Source of the DNA: Chitinophagales bacterium
GTDB taxonomy: Bacteria; Bacteroidota; Bacteroidia; Chitinophagales; BACL12
Assembly (NCBI GenBank): GCA_020636645.1
Contig: JACJXO010000001.1
Span: 434,001 to 498,000, forward strand
Length of the DNA: 64,000 nucleotides
Direction: 5' to 3'
The notes beneath the pieces were generated by a model, which was not told where the DNA came from, did not search any database, and was given only the letters and a program-made list of their open reading frames with translations. Positions within the stretch are counted from its first letter, which is position 1; the number at the start of each line of letters is the position of its first letter. Positions 35,259-44,248 of the stretch are shown here, in pieces. A program made the translations under genes and the position numbers.

Positions 35259-35288
35259 CTCAATACCCTATACTCTATACTCAATACT
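35259..35288. repeat. Short simple repeat of CTCAATACC/TATACTC words
   Basis: Thirty bases at the end of the dipeptidase gene are built of CTCAATACC and CTATACT words. They resemble the larger tracts at 21655-21732 and 37941-37990. Confidence 0.6.
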
Positions 35289-36654
35289 AATTCATCTCCG
35301 CATAATACTTGAAGAACCACGGAATGGTCTCAATACCCTTGTAGTAATTGAACAATCCGTAGTGCTCATTGGGTGAATGAATGGCATCGCTGTTGAGGCC
35401 GAATCCCATCAGGATACTCTTGGCACCCAGCACCTGTTCAAAGAGCGCTACGATGGGGATGCTGCCCCCTTCTCTGGTCGGTATCGGTGTGATGCCGAAC
35501 GATTGTTCCATGGCTTTCATGGCTGCCTGCATCGGAGCAAAGTCCAATGGTACCACCACCGGCTCACCACCATGATGAGCGATCACTTTCACACTGACAT
35601 ACGGCGGAGCGATCTTTTTGATATGCGCTTCGAACAGCTTCGCAATTTTATCGGGCGACTGATTTGGAACCAGGCGCATGGAGATCTTGGCACTGGCTTT
35701 GGACGGCAGTACGGTCTTGGATCCTTCGCCGGTGTAGCCGCCCCAGATACCGTTTACATCCAGTGTTGGACGAATGGATACTCTTTCCAGTGTGGTATAT
35801 CCGTCTTCCCCTTTCACCTCTCCTATGCCCAGGTCTTTCTTGTATTCTTCCAGATCGAATGGTGTTTTGGCCATTTCAGCACGTTCTTCTGCGCTTACCA
35901 CCAATACATCATCATAGAATCCATCAATGGTGATATGTCCTTTCTCATCAATGAGCGAAGAGATCATATCGCAGATGGTGTTAAGTGGATTGGCCACACC
36001 ACCGCCGTACACACCGCTGTGCAGGTCGCGGTTGGGACCTGTCACTTCGATCTCCATATAGCAGAGACCACGAAGACCTGTTGTGATGCTGGGCACATCA
36101 TTCGCTACGATGGAAGTATCAGAGATGAGAATGACATCGCAGCTCAGTCTTTCAGTATTCTCCTTGATGAAGGTCTCGAGGTGTGCTGAACCTACTTCTT
36201 CCTCTCCTTCGATGATGAATTTCACATTTACGGGAAGCGCATTATTGGCCATCATGGCTTCGAATGCTTTGACATGCATGTACACCTGACCTTTATCATC
36301 GCAGGAACCGCGGGCATAGATCTTACCGTCTTTCACCACCGGTTCAAAGGGCGGCGAGTTCCACAGCTCAAGCGGATCGGCGGGCTGTACATCGTAGTGA
36401 CCGTACACCAATACAGTAGGTTTGGAAGGGTCGATGAGCTTATCACCATAGACGATGGGGTGACCTTCTGTTGGGCAAACCTCTACGTTGTCTGCACCCG
36501 CGGCTTTGAGTTTTCCGGCCATCCAGTGTGCGGTCTTTTCCACATCGGCCTTGTATTTCGGATCTGCACTGACAGACGGGATGCGGAGTACCTCCAGCAG
36601 CTCGTCCAGCATGCGTTCCTTGTTCGTTTCAATATACTTACTGATAAAATCCAT
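35287..36654 (-). CDS. M20 family dipeptidase
   Basis: The 455-residue zinc peptidase has the M20 metal site: VYGHYDVQP, then GSCDDKGQ, EGEEEVGS, ILISDTS and a final HSPNEHY-type histidine. The dimerisation domain (MEIEVTGPNRDLHSGVYGG) sits between the catalytic halves. It is soluble and has no signal peptide, so it should act on cytoplasmic dipeptides, like the CNDP-type family. The -7 box TATATTTG is 21 bases upstream, and a strong terminator follows. Confidence 0.93.
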   Translation of the reverse strand: MDFISKYIETNKERMLDELLEVLRIPSVSADPKYKADVEKTAHWMAGKLKAAGADNVEVCPTEGHPIVYGDKLIDPSKPTVLVYGHYDVQPADPLELWNSPPFEPVVKDGKIYARGSCDDKGQVYMHVKAFEAMMANNALPVNVKFIIEGEEEVGSAHLETFIKENTERLSCDVILISDTSIVANDVPSITTGLRGLCYMEIEVTGPNRDLHSGVYGGGVANPLNTICDMISSLIDEKGHITIDGFYDDVLVVSAEERAEMAKTPFDLEEYKKDLGIGEVKGEDGYTTLERVSIRPTLDVNGIWGGYTGEGSKTVLPSKASAKISMRLVPNQSPDKIAKLFEAHIKKIAPPYVSVKVIAHHGGEPVVVPLDFAPMQAAMKAMEQSFGITPIPTREGGSIPIVALFEQVLGAKSILMGFGLNSDAIHSPNEHYGLFNYYKGIETIPWFFKYYAEMN

Positions 36655-36674
36655 AATGATTCTTTTGTGTGCAA

Positions 36675-36682
36675 CAAATATA
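36675..36682 (-). promoter_or_regulatory. -7 promoter box (TATATTTG) of the M20 dipeptidase
   Basis: TATATTTG on the minus strand matches TAnnTTTG exactly and is 21 bases before the start codon at 36654. Confidence 0.45.
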
Positions 36683-36899
36683 GGTGATGAGGCCGGAACG
36701 GTTGGTGATGAAGGTCAGTGGGGAGGATTCGTATCGGGTAGCAGAGGAGCAGTGGCAGTAAAGCAGTGAGCAAAGAGTGGTGAGCAGTAAGGGTTGAACA
36801 TCGCTCATGAAGACTCATCCATTGATAAGGCCTCCAAATTAAGTTACAAGTATTCTCTTACTTCAGTAATTGTTCAATAGCTCCAAAGTGAATTGTCAT

Positions 36900-36920
36900 C
36901 CCCCTGACGGCAGGCGGGGG
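36900..36920. repeat. GC-rich palindrome (CCCCTGACGGCAGGCGGGG core)
   Basis: The sequence forms an imperfect hairpin followed by TTTT on the plus strand. A shorter relative occurs at 28134-28146. It could be a repeated extragenic palindrome or a weak terminator. Confidence 0.45.
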
Positions 36921-37059
36921 TTTTAGGCCGAAGAATGAGGGCAAAATACCGGGATCTGGAATCACATGGAGCGAGGCGCAATTCATTTCCAGACAGACCC
37001 CGGTATTGCTCGTTCCTCACAAACCGGGGTGACAACTTCTCAAAAAAACCAGATAACTA

Positions 37060-37932
37060 TCAGCTAATCCTAAACCTGTAATTCCAGCCCGTCCATCCCT
37101 GCATGCCACCGGTATGGATGAGCAGCACTTTTTCGTCTTGTCTGATCTCATTTTTTTCCAGCATATCAGCACATGCCCACACCACTTTAGAGGTATATAC
37201 AGGGTCTGTTTCCAGTTCATTTTCGTCCCGGATATTCCGGATGTACTCCATGAGATCTGCGTTGTATCTGGCATAGCCACCCAGGTGATAGCGGAATGAG
37301 ATATCCCATGTTGTGTTTATTTCATAGGGTTCGATGAATTTTTGCACCACTTCACTCAGGCCATCCTCTCCTTTCAGCACTGCTATGCCTGTCACTCTGG
37401 AAGTCAACTCAGGTGTGGCTACGATACCAGCAACGGTAGCACCTGTACCAACAGCCACCAGTATGTGGTTATAGTCTTGTTTCACTCCTTGCAAGATCTC
37501 TCTGCATCCCTGCACGGCGAGGGAATTACTGCCTCCTTCGGGAAGCAGATAAAAAGATCCATATCGTTCTTCAAGTGAACGAATGAATGAAGCATCATTC
37601 TTCTGCCGATAGTCTTGTCTGCTGATAAAATGCAGGTGCATGTCATTATTACGCAGATCCTGCAAGGTAGGATTGTCGGGATCATCTTCCCCCCTGACCA
37701 CACCGATCGTTTGAAAGCCTTCCTGTTTTCCGATGGCCGATAATGCATGCAGGTGATTGGAAAAAGCGCCGCCGAAACTCAGGATAGATTTCAGGCCCTG
37801 CTCCTTTGCTGCGAGCAGGTTGTATCTCAGTTTGTAGTATTTGTTGCCGATACCTCCCGGGGTCATCTTGTCCAGACGGAGCACGTCCACTTGTTTTCGG
37901 TGCAGCATTATGGTCTGGATGATGGGTGTCAT
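37060..37932 (-). CDS. PLP-dependent ACC deaminase/D-cysteine desulfhydrase family protein
   Basis: The 290-residue protein has the fold-type II PLP motifs GGIGNKYYKL (Schiff-base lysine K31), SFGGAFSNHLHA and VAVGTGATVAGIV, and ends LIHTGGMQGWTG. It belongs to the 1-aminocyclopropane-1-carboxylate deaminase/D-cysteine desulfhydrase group, and sequence alone does not separate these activities. The start at 37932 is chosen because the frame upstream runs through simple repeats. A -7-like TACCTTCG box lies eight bases before the start, at the repeat edge. Confidence 0.87.
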   Translation of the reverse strand: MTPIIQTIMLHRKQVDVLRLDKMTPGGIGNKYYKLRYNLLAAKEQGLKSILSFGGAFSNHLHALSAIGKQEGFQTIGVVRGEDDPDNPTLQDLRNNDMHLHFISRQDYRQKNDASFIRSLEERYGSFYLLPEGGSNSLAVQGCREILQGVKQDYNHILVAVGTGATVAGIVATPELTSRVTGIAVLKGEDGLSEVVQKFIEPYEINTTWDISFRYHLGGYARYNADLMEYIRNIRDENELETDPVYTSKVVWACADMLEKNEIRQDEKVLLIHTGGMQGWTGWNYRFRIS

Positions 37933-37940
37933 GGGACGAA

Positions 37941-37990
37941 GGTAGTGGGTATTGAGTAGTGGGTATTGAGTAATGTGGGGTGAATGGTGA
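37941..37990 (-). repeat. Simple-sequence repeat (TACTCAATACCCAC words) directly upstream of a start codon
   Basis: Read on the minus strand, the tract consists of ACTCAATACCCACT words and abuts the start of the PLP deaminase gene. This is the same arrangement as the tract at 21655-21732 before gpmI. Confidence 0.75.
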
Positions 37991-38017
37991 GGGGCTTTTA
38001 ACAATACTCCTATGGAA

Positions 38018-38415
38018 CTGTCTCTCCGGGCTTGACCCGGAGTCTCCCTCATCATGGTCTTGATAGACCTTGTCTGAGGCAGGCAGAGAATCTCCCTCTT
38101 TTTGATAGGGATAGAACATCACCACCTGCTCTCCTTCGGCAGGAAGTCTCATTCAATGCAGTCCGTCCATTCCTACGATGAGACTCCGGCTCGGAGGCCG
38201 GAGAGGCACTCAAATTTTGTGTTGCCCGGTCTTTGCGGTTGTCAGAGCGCAGCGATGACCTACGCCTTTGCGATAAAATGTAAAACACAATGCATGCACC
38301 AAAAGCCGAATGGCCGTTGTAACAAATATCAATATAGAGGGAGACTCCCTGCATGCCATAAGCACCCAGACCAGAATGAAGGAGACTCCGGCTCGGGGGC
38401 CGGAGAGACATTATG
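38018..38415. repeat. Cluster of GAGACTCC-type palindromic modules
   Basis: Three hairpin units of the form GGAGACTCCGG ... CCGGAGAGACA lie at about 38021-38051 (inverted), 38178-38212 and 38382-38412. Partial modules such as GGGAGACTCCCTGCATGCC (38338-38356) lie between them. The whole 37.9-38.4 kb gap appears non-coding, although a long spurious frame crosses it on the minus strand. Confidence 0.7.
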
Positions 38416-38434
38416 AAGGTGTGGGTGGCACACA

Positions 38435-38580
38435 GCGTTTCGCCACATCTGTAAAGCGGGACGAGACGGTCGTTCATCTGATACTTGATGTTCTTGATTT
38501 TCTGGGTTCCTTCAAAAAAAAAACAGGAACACCGTAAGGTATTCCCAAGCGGCGCATAGTGGGACTTGAACCCACGACCT
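38435..38580 (-). repeat. Tandem duplication, decayed copy
   Basis: The segment matches 38607-38752 (offset 172 bases). The shared parts are GCGTTTCGCCACATCTGTAA, the AGACGGTCGTTCATC stretch, the A-run, one hairpin arm, and the tRNA T-arm. The second hairpin arm has decayed in this copy. Confidence 0.85.
38551..38579 (-). pseudogene. tRNA remnant (T-arm and 3' acceptor strand)
   Basis: On the minus strand the segment begins GGTCGTGGGTTCAAGTCCCAC and ends TATGCGCC. This is a perfect T-stem and loop with an acceptor 3' strand different from that of the neighbouring tRNA-Ala. No matching 5' half (D-arm, anticodon arm) could be recognised upstream, so it looks truncated. Confidence 0.6.
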
Positions 38581-38606
38581 TCCCGCAAAACAGCTGCTGG
38601 CTCACT

Positions 38607-38752
38607 GCGTTTCGCCACATCTGTAAGGCGGGACGAGACGGTCGTTCATCTGATACTTGATGTTCTTGATTTTCTGGGTTCCTTCAAAAAAAACAGGAAC
38701 ACCGTAAGGTATTCCTGTTTTCGTGGAGACAGTGGGACTTGAACCCACGACC
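38607..38752 (-). repeat. Tandem duplication, copy attached to the intact tRNA-Ala gene
   Basis: This is the counterpart of 38435-38580. It covers the 3' part of tRNA-Ala, its terminator and the downstream flank. Confidence 0.85.
38686..38719 (-). terminator. Intrinsic terminator of tRNA-Ala
   Basis: On the minus strand AACAGGAATACC-TTAC-GGTGTTCCTGTT forms a 12-bp stem with one G-U pair, followed by a T run. It begins a few bases after the tRNA 3' end. Confidence 0.85.
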
Positions 38753-38797
38753 TCTTGCATGCCATGCAAACGCTCTAGCCAACTGAGCTATGCCCCC
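38724..38797 (-). tRNA. tRNA-Ala (anticodon GGC)
   Basis: The 74-base gene begins GGGGGCATAGCTCAGTTGG, folds into a full cloverleaf, and has the anticodon loop ATGGCAT, i.e. GGC. The acceptor stem contains the G3-U70 pair that is the alanine identity element. The discriminator base is A, and CCA is not encoded. A -7 box (TATATTTG, 38808-38815) precedes it and a strong terminator follows. Confidence 0.95.
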
Positions 38798-38807
38798 GAA
38801 GAGGGTG

Positions 38808-38815
38808 CAAATATA
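38808..38815 (-). promoter_or_regulatory. -7 promoter box (TATATTTG) of tRNA-Ala
   Basis: TATATTTG on the minus strand matches TAnnTTTG exactly, ten bases before the mature tRNA 5' end. A TTTG at 38827-38830 is too close to be the standard -33 box. Confidence 0.5.
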
Positions 38816-38841
38816 CAGGGAATTGGCAAATCGGAAAAGCC

Positions 38842-41800
38842 TCAATAAGCTACCACAAATGGCAGCACCTGCCTGCTGCCATCTGTAAAGATCAGCTCCA
38901 GGTGATAGGTTCCAGGTGCAGAGATCAGGACATGTTGCTCCTGGTCTGAAAGTCCAACATTCACCCGGAACTGTCTCACGACCCTGCCTGCAACATCTGT
39001 GATCCTGACCTGATAGCCCTCTCTTGCGTTCATGGTCGTTCTCCAGTGGATCCAGCCATCGGCCGAAGGATTGGGATACAGGGTTATTCCTCCGGCAACT
39101 TCCGTCTCCAGAGCAGTGCTGCCTGCAAACGCCTTTGCATCGGCCGAGATAGAAAACTGTCCCAGCCAGCTGTCGCCCGCAGGAGAAAAGGCAAGAGTGC
39201 TTCCCGCGGCCTCATCTGCGGTAGCAAACAGATCTCCCCAGGAATCTCCTTCGGAATAGTATGGCCTGTTGTATAACTCCACATATTCAGGATGGGCAGT
39301 CATACTGTCGTTGATACCACCTATGGACGTAAAACTGATCGCATTCAGAGATGCGGTGCCAGCGCCGTTGAACTGCCTCACAATAAAATACCGCTCCGGA
39401 TCGGGTAACAAAGAATCGCCGGGAACCACATCCGGACGGGCATGCAAACGGGATACCACCACATCTGTTCCGGGCACTTCTGCCCATGTGAGTGTAACTC
39501 CTGTGTGATCAAATACTACCGGATCTTCCGTATCTGCATACACCCTGTCAAACGTACCGCCGGCCACTGGAGCTGTAGATGCGATCTGTACTGCACTGCC
39601 TTCCGGTAAGGCCTGATTACCACCAGCTTTATTATAGAAATAGCCGACACTTTCGTTGAACTGATAGTAGGCTATCAAAGATTCATCATCCTGCGGCAGG
39701 TTGTCCGGATGCGGATTGTTCCGCGTCAGGTGCATGAGATCCTGTATCTCTTCTTCACTCATGGAACGATCATATACGGCCACTTCATCCATCTCGCCTT
39801 TTATATATCGCCCGCCCCAGTGCTTATAGGAACCCAGTAATACATTATTATTTTCTAAATTTGTTGGCGAGACCGTGATGTTGTGTTTGCTTCCTTCACC
39901 GTTCACATACAGTGTGATGCCGTCAGGTTCCACCACCATGGCCAGGTGCGACCAGCGGCCTTCGGGTACAATCAGTCCACTCTCCCACCACCAGGCACCG
40001 CCCGGCCAGTGGTACCCCAGTTTGTTATCGCCGGGACGGAAATTGAATCCGGCTGCATCAGATCCTTCCAGCATGAACAAAGAGCTGTAGTCTGTCTGGA
40101 TGCCATCGGGTTTGAACCACATGGAAATGGTCAGGTGGTTGGTGGTAATACCCAAAGGCGGAACGGACACATCTGCAGGATCGGCATTACCGTTCAGGGC
40201 GATAGCCATACCGGCAACAGTATCGACTCCACATTCATTTCCGGAAATGCTGATGGCTCCTGTTTCTGTTTTCGTGTCTGTTCCCCAGGCATTGGAAATG
40301 GTCAGGGTGAAGTCATACACCCCTTCTGCGCCAAACACCACTTTCGGATTTCTGGCAGTTGCATTGCTTACAAATTCAGGAGCTGGTGAAAAACTCCAGG
40401 ACCAGGTGGCACCACTGTGATCCATGACCGAGTAATCTTCGAAATAAAAAGTATCCAGCGCACAGGCAGATACCAGCTTGTCAACTGTGGGCTGCGCAAT
40501 GGGTGCATAGGTATCTTCCAGGTCACGTTCCCATACCCCCCTGTTTCCTGCTACCCGGATCTTGCTGTCGCGGTAGAAGGCAAAGCTTCTGATGGGTCTG
40601 TTACCAGCCGGCAGTCCGTCTGATACATCTGTCCAGTCTGCCATGGTATCATCCCTATAGAAGGCCGCTCCGTTATTACCCAGCACATACACACCACCTT
40701 CAGAACCCTTGTGGTGCACCACACAGGCATAGCCTTGTCCGTCTATCAGAGTGGTAGTGAGATTCTCCCAGCTGACACCACCATCGTGCGTCACATATAC
40801 TCTTTTACCAGCAGGATTGGAAGGAGAGGATATCCATACCGTTTGCGGATCCTGCGCATCGATGGCCAGATCCATTCTATAAGTGGATACACCTGTGGGT
40901 AGTGTAAGATTAGTGAATGAGGTGCCGCCATCATCAGATCGGTTGAGTTTGTTGGCAGTGGCCACATATATGGTTTGCGGATCACTTCTGCTGATCTCAA
41001 ATTTCTTGACCTTATTACCTATACCGGCACCAAAATCATACAGGGTAGTGAAGCTCGCCCCGAGGTTATCAGAACGCCATAGCGCATTCCCGTTTCCCAG
41101 GAAAACCACCCCATAGCAGTAAGGAAGAAACTCTACATCGCTGGCATCAAAACCGTATCCATCCTCATTGGGGTACATGCCAAATGCAAAATATTTTCTG
41201 GGACCGTCAAAAGAAAGAGGAACCTGAAAGTTTCCTATATCAGAAAAGGCGAAATAACCTTCTCTTCCCGCCATGGCATAACCGGTGCCCGCTTCTCCGC
41301 CACCCAGACGAATGGAAGCTCCTTCGGGATATTGATCTGATAAGGATGTGTTGCCATTGTGGTATCGTCCGCCTGCCATATAGTCTGCATTCCATCCCTG
41401 GCTGAAGCCCCAGAAATCTGTGCCGAAAATGCCATTGGTGCGGGATTCATAATTAGCTGTGGAAGCAAAAAAGTCTGTAGAGTAGTTCACTCCGCCATCA
41501 GTGGTGATCCAGGTATCTCCATCTATGGCGATCATTTCCTGGATATCCGGATGGATGTTGAAGGAACCTCCGTATCCACCCAGGCGCAGGAAACTGCTGC
41601 CACCATTGGTAGAGCGATAGGCAGTAGTAGAAGCCACGATGACCTCATCTGCATTCAGGGGATTTGCCACGATATCCAGATCATAAAAACCCTGACCATT
41701 GCTCATTCCGAGTGGTGAGGAGTCATCACCGGTAAGGCCACTCTCAATACCGATGCACATGAGTTCCCAGCTTATACCACCATCATCTGAACGATACACA

Positions 41801-42819
41801 TGCGGAGCGGTTACGGAAGGAAGCGTGCCGAGGGCAACCACATACACCCGCTCAGGATCATCGGCAGTCAGAGACATACGGGCACCAGAGGTATTGACCG
41901 GAGTAACACCGGCAAACCCGCTTTCAAAGGTGACACCTGCATCGTTGCTGCGCATGCAGTCTATCACACCAGACTGAACCCGGATGGCGATGACCCTTTC
42001 CGGATCTGTTGTATGAAAATACACATCGTACATATGTGATGTGATTCCATCTGTTACTGCAAATGAAAGTCCGCCGTCAGTTGATCTGAATAAACCATAG
42101 TCTGTTGCCAGCAAAACTTTCTGCGGATCAGAAGGATGAAAAGCAATCGAGTGAATATTTCCGGCAGCGAGAGACATAGTGGTCCAGCTGCTGCCGCCAT
42201 CGGTGCTTCTTGCAAGGCTTCCGTTAGCTCCGGCCAGCATCAGATCCGGGTCGCCGGGAGAAATGGCCACTGATCCATAGGTTGTTGCATTATCCAGTGC
42301 CAGTGTCCATGCCAGACCTTTATTCGAAGAATAGAACAGGCCGCCTGTTTCTGCAGCAGCAAGCATTCTGTCGGGGTTGTTGACATCGGCAGTGATAGCA
42401 TAGACATTCACCTGCCACGGACATTCCGGTTGAGACGGATCATCGGCCGCATCAAAATGTGTGGTGGCCGGTCCTGCCAGGGTCCAGGAACCTGTGGCCT
42501 TAGCATGCACTGTTCCGGTGGCTGATACTTCCACTTGTGCCACACTGCCATCGGCCTGAATGAACGGTTCCACCGACCTTCTCCAGCGCTGGTAGTAGAA
42601 TTCCCAGATCGTTCTGTGTTCTTCTTCCGGCATCCCGTTCAGATGACTTGCATCAAACAGACTGTCCATGACAAAGACATTTGGAATCTCATCAGCATAC
42701 AACGGCAGGAACCAGTCAGGGGTTTGCGCATCGGGTTCAGGCAGATATACTCCACCGGTCTTTTGTGCTGAAACAGAAACAGACAGAAGCAGGCAAAAAC
42801 CTGCAAATAACTTGTACAT
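38842..42819 (-). CDS. Giant secreted sortilin/BNR-propeller protein with PKD, LamG and T9SS type A domains
   Basis: The protein has 1325 residues. The signal peptide is MYKLFAGFCLLLSVSVSAQ (start 42819; a longer frame exists upstream without a signal). Residues about 120-800 form VPS10/BNR-type propellers with repeated STDGGxSW/RSDDGGxSF motifs. A PKD-like segment (WSFSPAPEFVSNATARNP ... YDFTLTISN) and a LamG/concanavalin-like domain (LTISMWFKPDG ... GEMDEVAVYDRSMSEEEI) follow. The type A sorting domain at the end reads ITLYPNPSADGWIHW. It is probably a surface or secreted glycan-binding or hydrolytic protein; the exact activity is not evident. Confidence 0.85.
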   Translation of the reverse strand: MYKLFAGFCLLLSVSVSAQKTGGVYLPEPDAQTPDWFLPLYADEIPNVFVMDSLFDASHLNGMPEEEHRTIWEFYYQRWRRSVEPFIQADGSVAQVEVSATGTVHAKATGSWTLAGPATTHFDAADDPSQPECPWQVNVYAITADVNNPDRMLAAAETGGLFYSSNKGLAWTLALDNATTYGSVAISPGDPDLMLAGANGSLARSTDGGSSWTTMSLAAGNIHSIAFHPSDPQKVLLATDYGLFRSTDGGLSFAVTDGITSHMYDVYFHTTDPERVIAIRVQSGVIDCMRSNDAGVTFESGFAGVTPVNTSGARMSLTADDPERVYVVALGTLPSVTAPHVYRSDDGGISWELMCIGIESGLTGDDSSPLGMSNGQGFYDLDIVANPLNADEVIVASTTAYRSTNGGSSFLRLGGYGGSFNIHPDIQEMIAIDGDTWITTDGGVNYSTDFFASTANYESRTNGIFGTDFWGFSQGWNADYMAGGRYHNGNTSLSDQYPEGASIRLGGGEAGTGYAMAGREGYFAFSDIGNFQVPLSFDGPRKYFAFGMYPNEDGYGFDASDVEFLPYCYGVVFLGNGNALWRSDNLGASFTTLYDFGAGIGNKVKKFEISRSDPQTIYVATANKLNRSDDGGTSFTNLTLPTGVSTYRMDLAIDAQDPQTVWISSPSNPAGKRVYVTHDGGVSWENLTTTLIDGQGYACVVHHKGSEGGVYVLGNNGAAFYRDDTMADWTDVSDGLPAGNRPIRSFAFYRDSKIRVAGNRGVWERDLEDTYAPIAQPTVDKLVSACALDTFYFEDYSVMDHSGATWSWSFSPAPEFVSNATARNPKVVFGAEGVYDFTLTISNAWGTDTKTETGAISISGNECGVDTVAGMAIALNGNADPADVSVPPLGITTNHLTISMWFKPDGIQTDYSSLFMLEGSDAAGFNFRPGDNKLGYHWPGGAWWWESGLIVPEGRWSHLAMVVEPDGITLYVNGEGSKHNITVSPTNLENNNVLLGSYKHWGGRYIKGEMDEVAVYDRSMSEEEIQDLMHLTRNNPHPDNLPQDDESLIAYYQFNESVGYFYNKAGGNQALPEGSAVQIASTAPVAGGTFDRVYADTEDPVVFDHTGVTLTWAEVPGTDVVVSRLHARPDVVPGDSLLPDPERYFIVRQFNGAGTASLNAISFTSIGGINDSMTAHPEYVELYNRPYYSEGDSWGDLFATADEAAGSTLAFSPAGDSWLGQFSISADAKAFAGSTALETEVAGGITLYPNPSADGWIHWRTTMNAREGYQVRITDVAGRVVRQFRVNVGLSDQEQHVLISAPGTYHLELIFTDGSRQVLPFVVAY

Positions 42820-42841
42820 AAAACAAATTTGTAGTTTAAAG

Positions 42842-43954
42842 TTACAAAGCCTTGTGCAAGGCATCAGTAATAATGGCGGCTGCTCTGGAAGAGGCCCCTT
42901 GTCCGCCAAGCTTCAAGCGCAATTCCATATAGCCCTGTTGCATGATCGCTGCCTTTTCAGGTTGGAGCAAATCATCGAGATCCCGCAGCAATTGCCTTCT
43001 GTTAAAACTGCTCTGAATACGTTCAGGTACCAGTTCACTGTTCATGATGAGGTTGACCAGGCTGATGAAACGAACCTTCACCAGTCTTCTGGCGATCCAG
43101 TATGACAGGGTGCTACCACGATAACATACCACCTGTGGAACACCAAACAGGGCGGTCTCCAGGGTAGCGGTTCCACTGGTTACAAGGGCGGCCTTCACAT
43201 GCTGCAGAAGTGCATAAGTCTGACCATGCACCAGGTGCACATTGGCAGGCAGATCGAAAGATGCATATGCTGCCGCATCCAGTGAGGGAGCACCCGCGAT
43301 CACAAATTGTAAATCAGCTCTTTCATTGGCAACCTCCAGCAAGACCGGCATGGATCGTTTCAGTTCCTGTTTGCGGCTTCCGGGTAACAAGGCTACCAGG
43401 GAGCCATCGGGCAAGCAGTTTTTAGGAAGAAAATCCGGTTCTGCATCCATATCGCTGATCTCGTCGAGCAGTGGATGTCCCACATATTCCACCTGATAAT
43501 CATAGCCTTCATAAAAGGCTTTTTCAAATGGCAGAATGACCAGCATGTGGTCAACATACTGTTTGATGGTCTTTACCCGTCCGGCTTTCCATGCCCACAA
43601 CTGAGGTGAGATATAATAGACCGTTCTGATGCCAAGTGATTTGATGAATGGCAGCATGCGCAGGTTGAATCCGGGGTAATCAATGCAGATGACAACATCC
43701 GGCTGAAAGTTACTGATGCTTTGTTTTGCTGTTTTGAAATTGGCAGAGATCTTGCGCAGGTGCAGCAGCACTTCTGTAAAACCCATGAAGGCCAGCTGGT
43801 CAATATGCCGGTCAAGTTGTACGCCTTCGGCTTGCATACGCTTTCCGCCAAAACCACGAAACTGTGCCTGGGTATCCTGTTCCCGGAGGGCCTTCACCAG
43901 GTTGGCTGCATGCAGATCGCCGCTGGCCTCTCCAGCCAGGATATAGTACTTCAT
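42842..43954 (-). CDS. lpxB: Lipid-A-disaccharide synthase
   Basis: The 370-residue glycosyltransferase joins UDP-2,3-diacylglucosamine to lipid X in lipid A synthesis, at the inner membrane. Signatures are ILAGEASGDLHAANL, FMGFTEVL, CIDYPGFNLR, YYISPQLWAWKAGR, YVGHPLLDE and LLPGSRKQEL, with a late LVTSGTATLETAL. Its start overlaps the preceding small membrane gene by one base (TGATG). It is the last gene of a tightly packed cluster that also holds surE and T9SS genes. Confidence 0.96.
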   Translation of the reverse strand: MKYYILAGEASGDLHAANLVKALREQDTQAQFRGFGGKRMQAEGVQLDRHIDQLAFMGFTEVLLHLRKISANFKTAKQSISNFQPDVVICIDYPGFNLRMLPFIKSLGIRTVYYISPQLWAWKAGRVKTIKQYVDHMLVILPFEKAFYEGYDYQVEYVGHPLLDEISDMDAEPDFLPKNCLPDGSLVALLPGSRKQELKRSMPVLLEVANERADLQFVIAGAPSLDAAAYASFDLPANVHLVHGQTYALLQHVKAALVTSGTATLETALFGVPQVVCYRGSTLSYWIARRLVKVRFISLVNLIMNSELVPERIQSSFNRRQLLRDLDDLLQPEKAAIMQQGYMELRLKLGGQGASSRAAAIITDALHKAL

Positions 43955-44247
43955 CAGAGTATATAGTAGAATACCAGCACAAACAAGGCCAGCAAAACGG
44001 TCACGATACCCACCCCTTTCATACTCAGGTCTTTCCTGGTTCGCAGATAAATTACAAAGGGAATTATATTAAAGAAAACCGCAAGTGTAGAAACGAAACG
44101 TTCGGTAACACCCTGAAAAGAAGCACCGCCAAATGGCCGGCCTATCAACATGGAATTGATGGTGTGCAGGCAATAAAACATGGTGATGGAAAAGAATACA
44201 GACACCACTATACCTACCAGAACGGAATCACGTTGAAAGAAATTCAT
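43954..44247 (-). CDS. Small conserved membrane protein between surE and lpxB
   Basis: The 97-residue protein has three hydrophobic segments (VLVGIVVSVFFSITMFYCL, FVSTLAVFFNIIPFVIYL and GIVTVLLALFVLVFYYIL). It has no catalytic motif. It starts one base after surE and overlaps lpxB by one base. I do not recognise a function. Confidence 0.75.
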   Translation of the reverse strand: MNFFQRDSVLVGIVVSVFFSITMFYCLHTINSMLIGRPFGGASFQGVTERFVSTLAVFFNIIPFVIYLRTRKDLSMKGVGIVTVLLALFVLVFYYIL

Positions 44248-44248
44248 A

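Larger units (their letters stand above)
36655..37059. other. 405-bp intergenic region with promoter box and palindrome
   Basis: It holds the -7 box at 36675-36682, a degenerate GCAGTGAGC-type simple repeat at about 36740-36790 and a palindrome at 36900-36920. No gene is visible. Confidence 0.5.

Noticed and set aside
38052..38618. A 188-codon minus-strand reading frame across the palindromic repeats and the tRNA remnant
   Set aside because: Its translation covers the tRNA remnant (FKSHYAP-type spurious peptide), the duplicated terminator flank and the GAGACTCC hairpins. It has no signal, domain or conserved character.
38018..38620. Possible decayed GIY-YIG homing-type nuclease next to the tRNA, as often seen in this phylum
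   Set aside because: No GIY or YIG motif could be found in any frame, so the idea is not supported.
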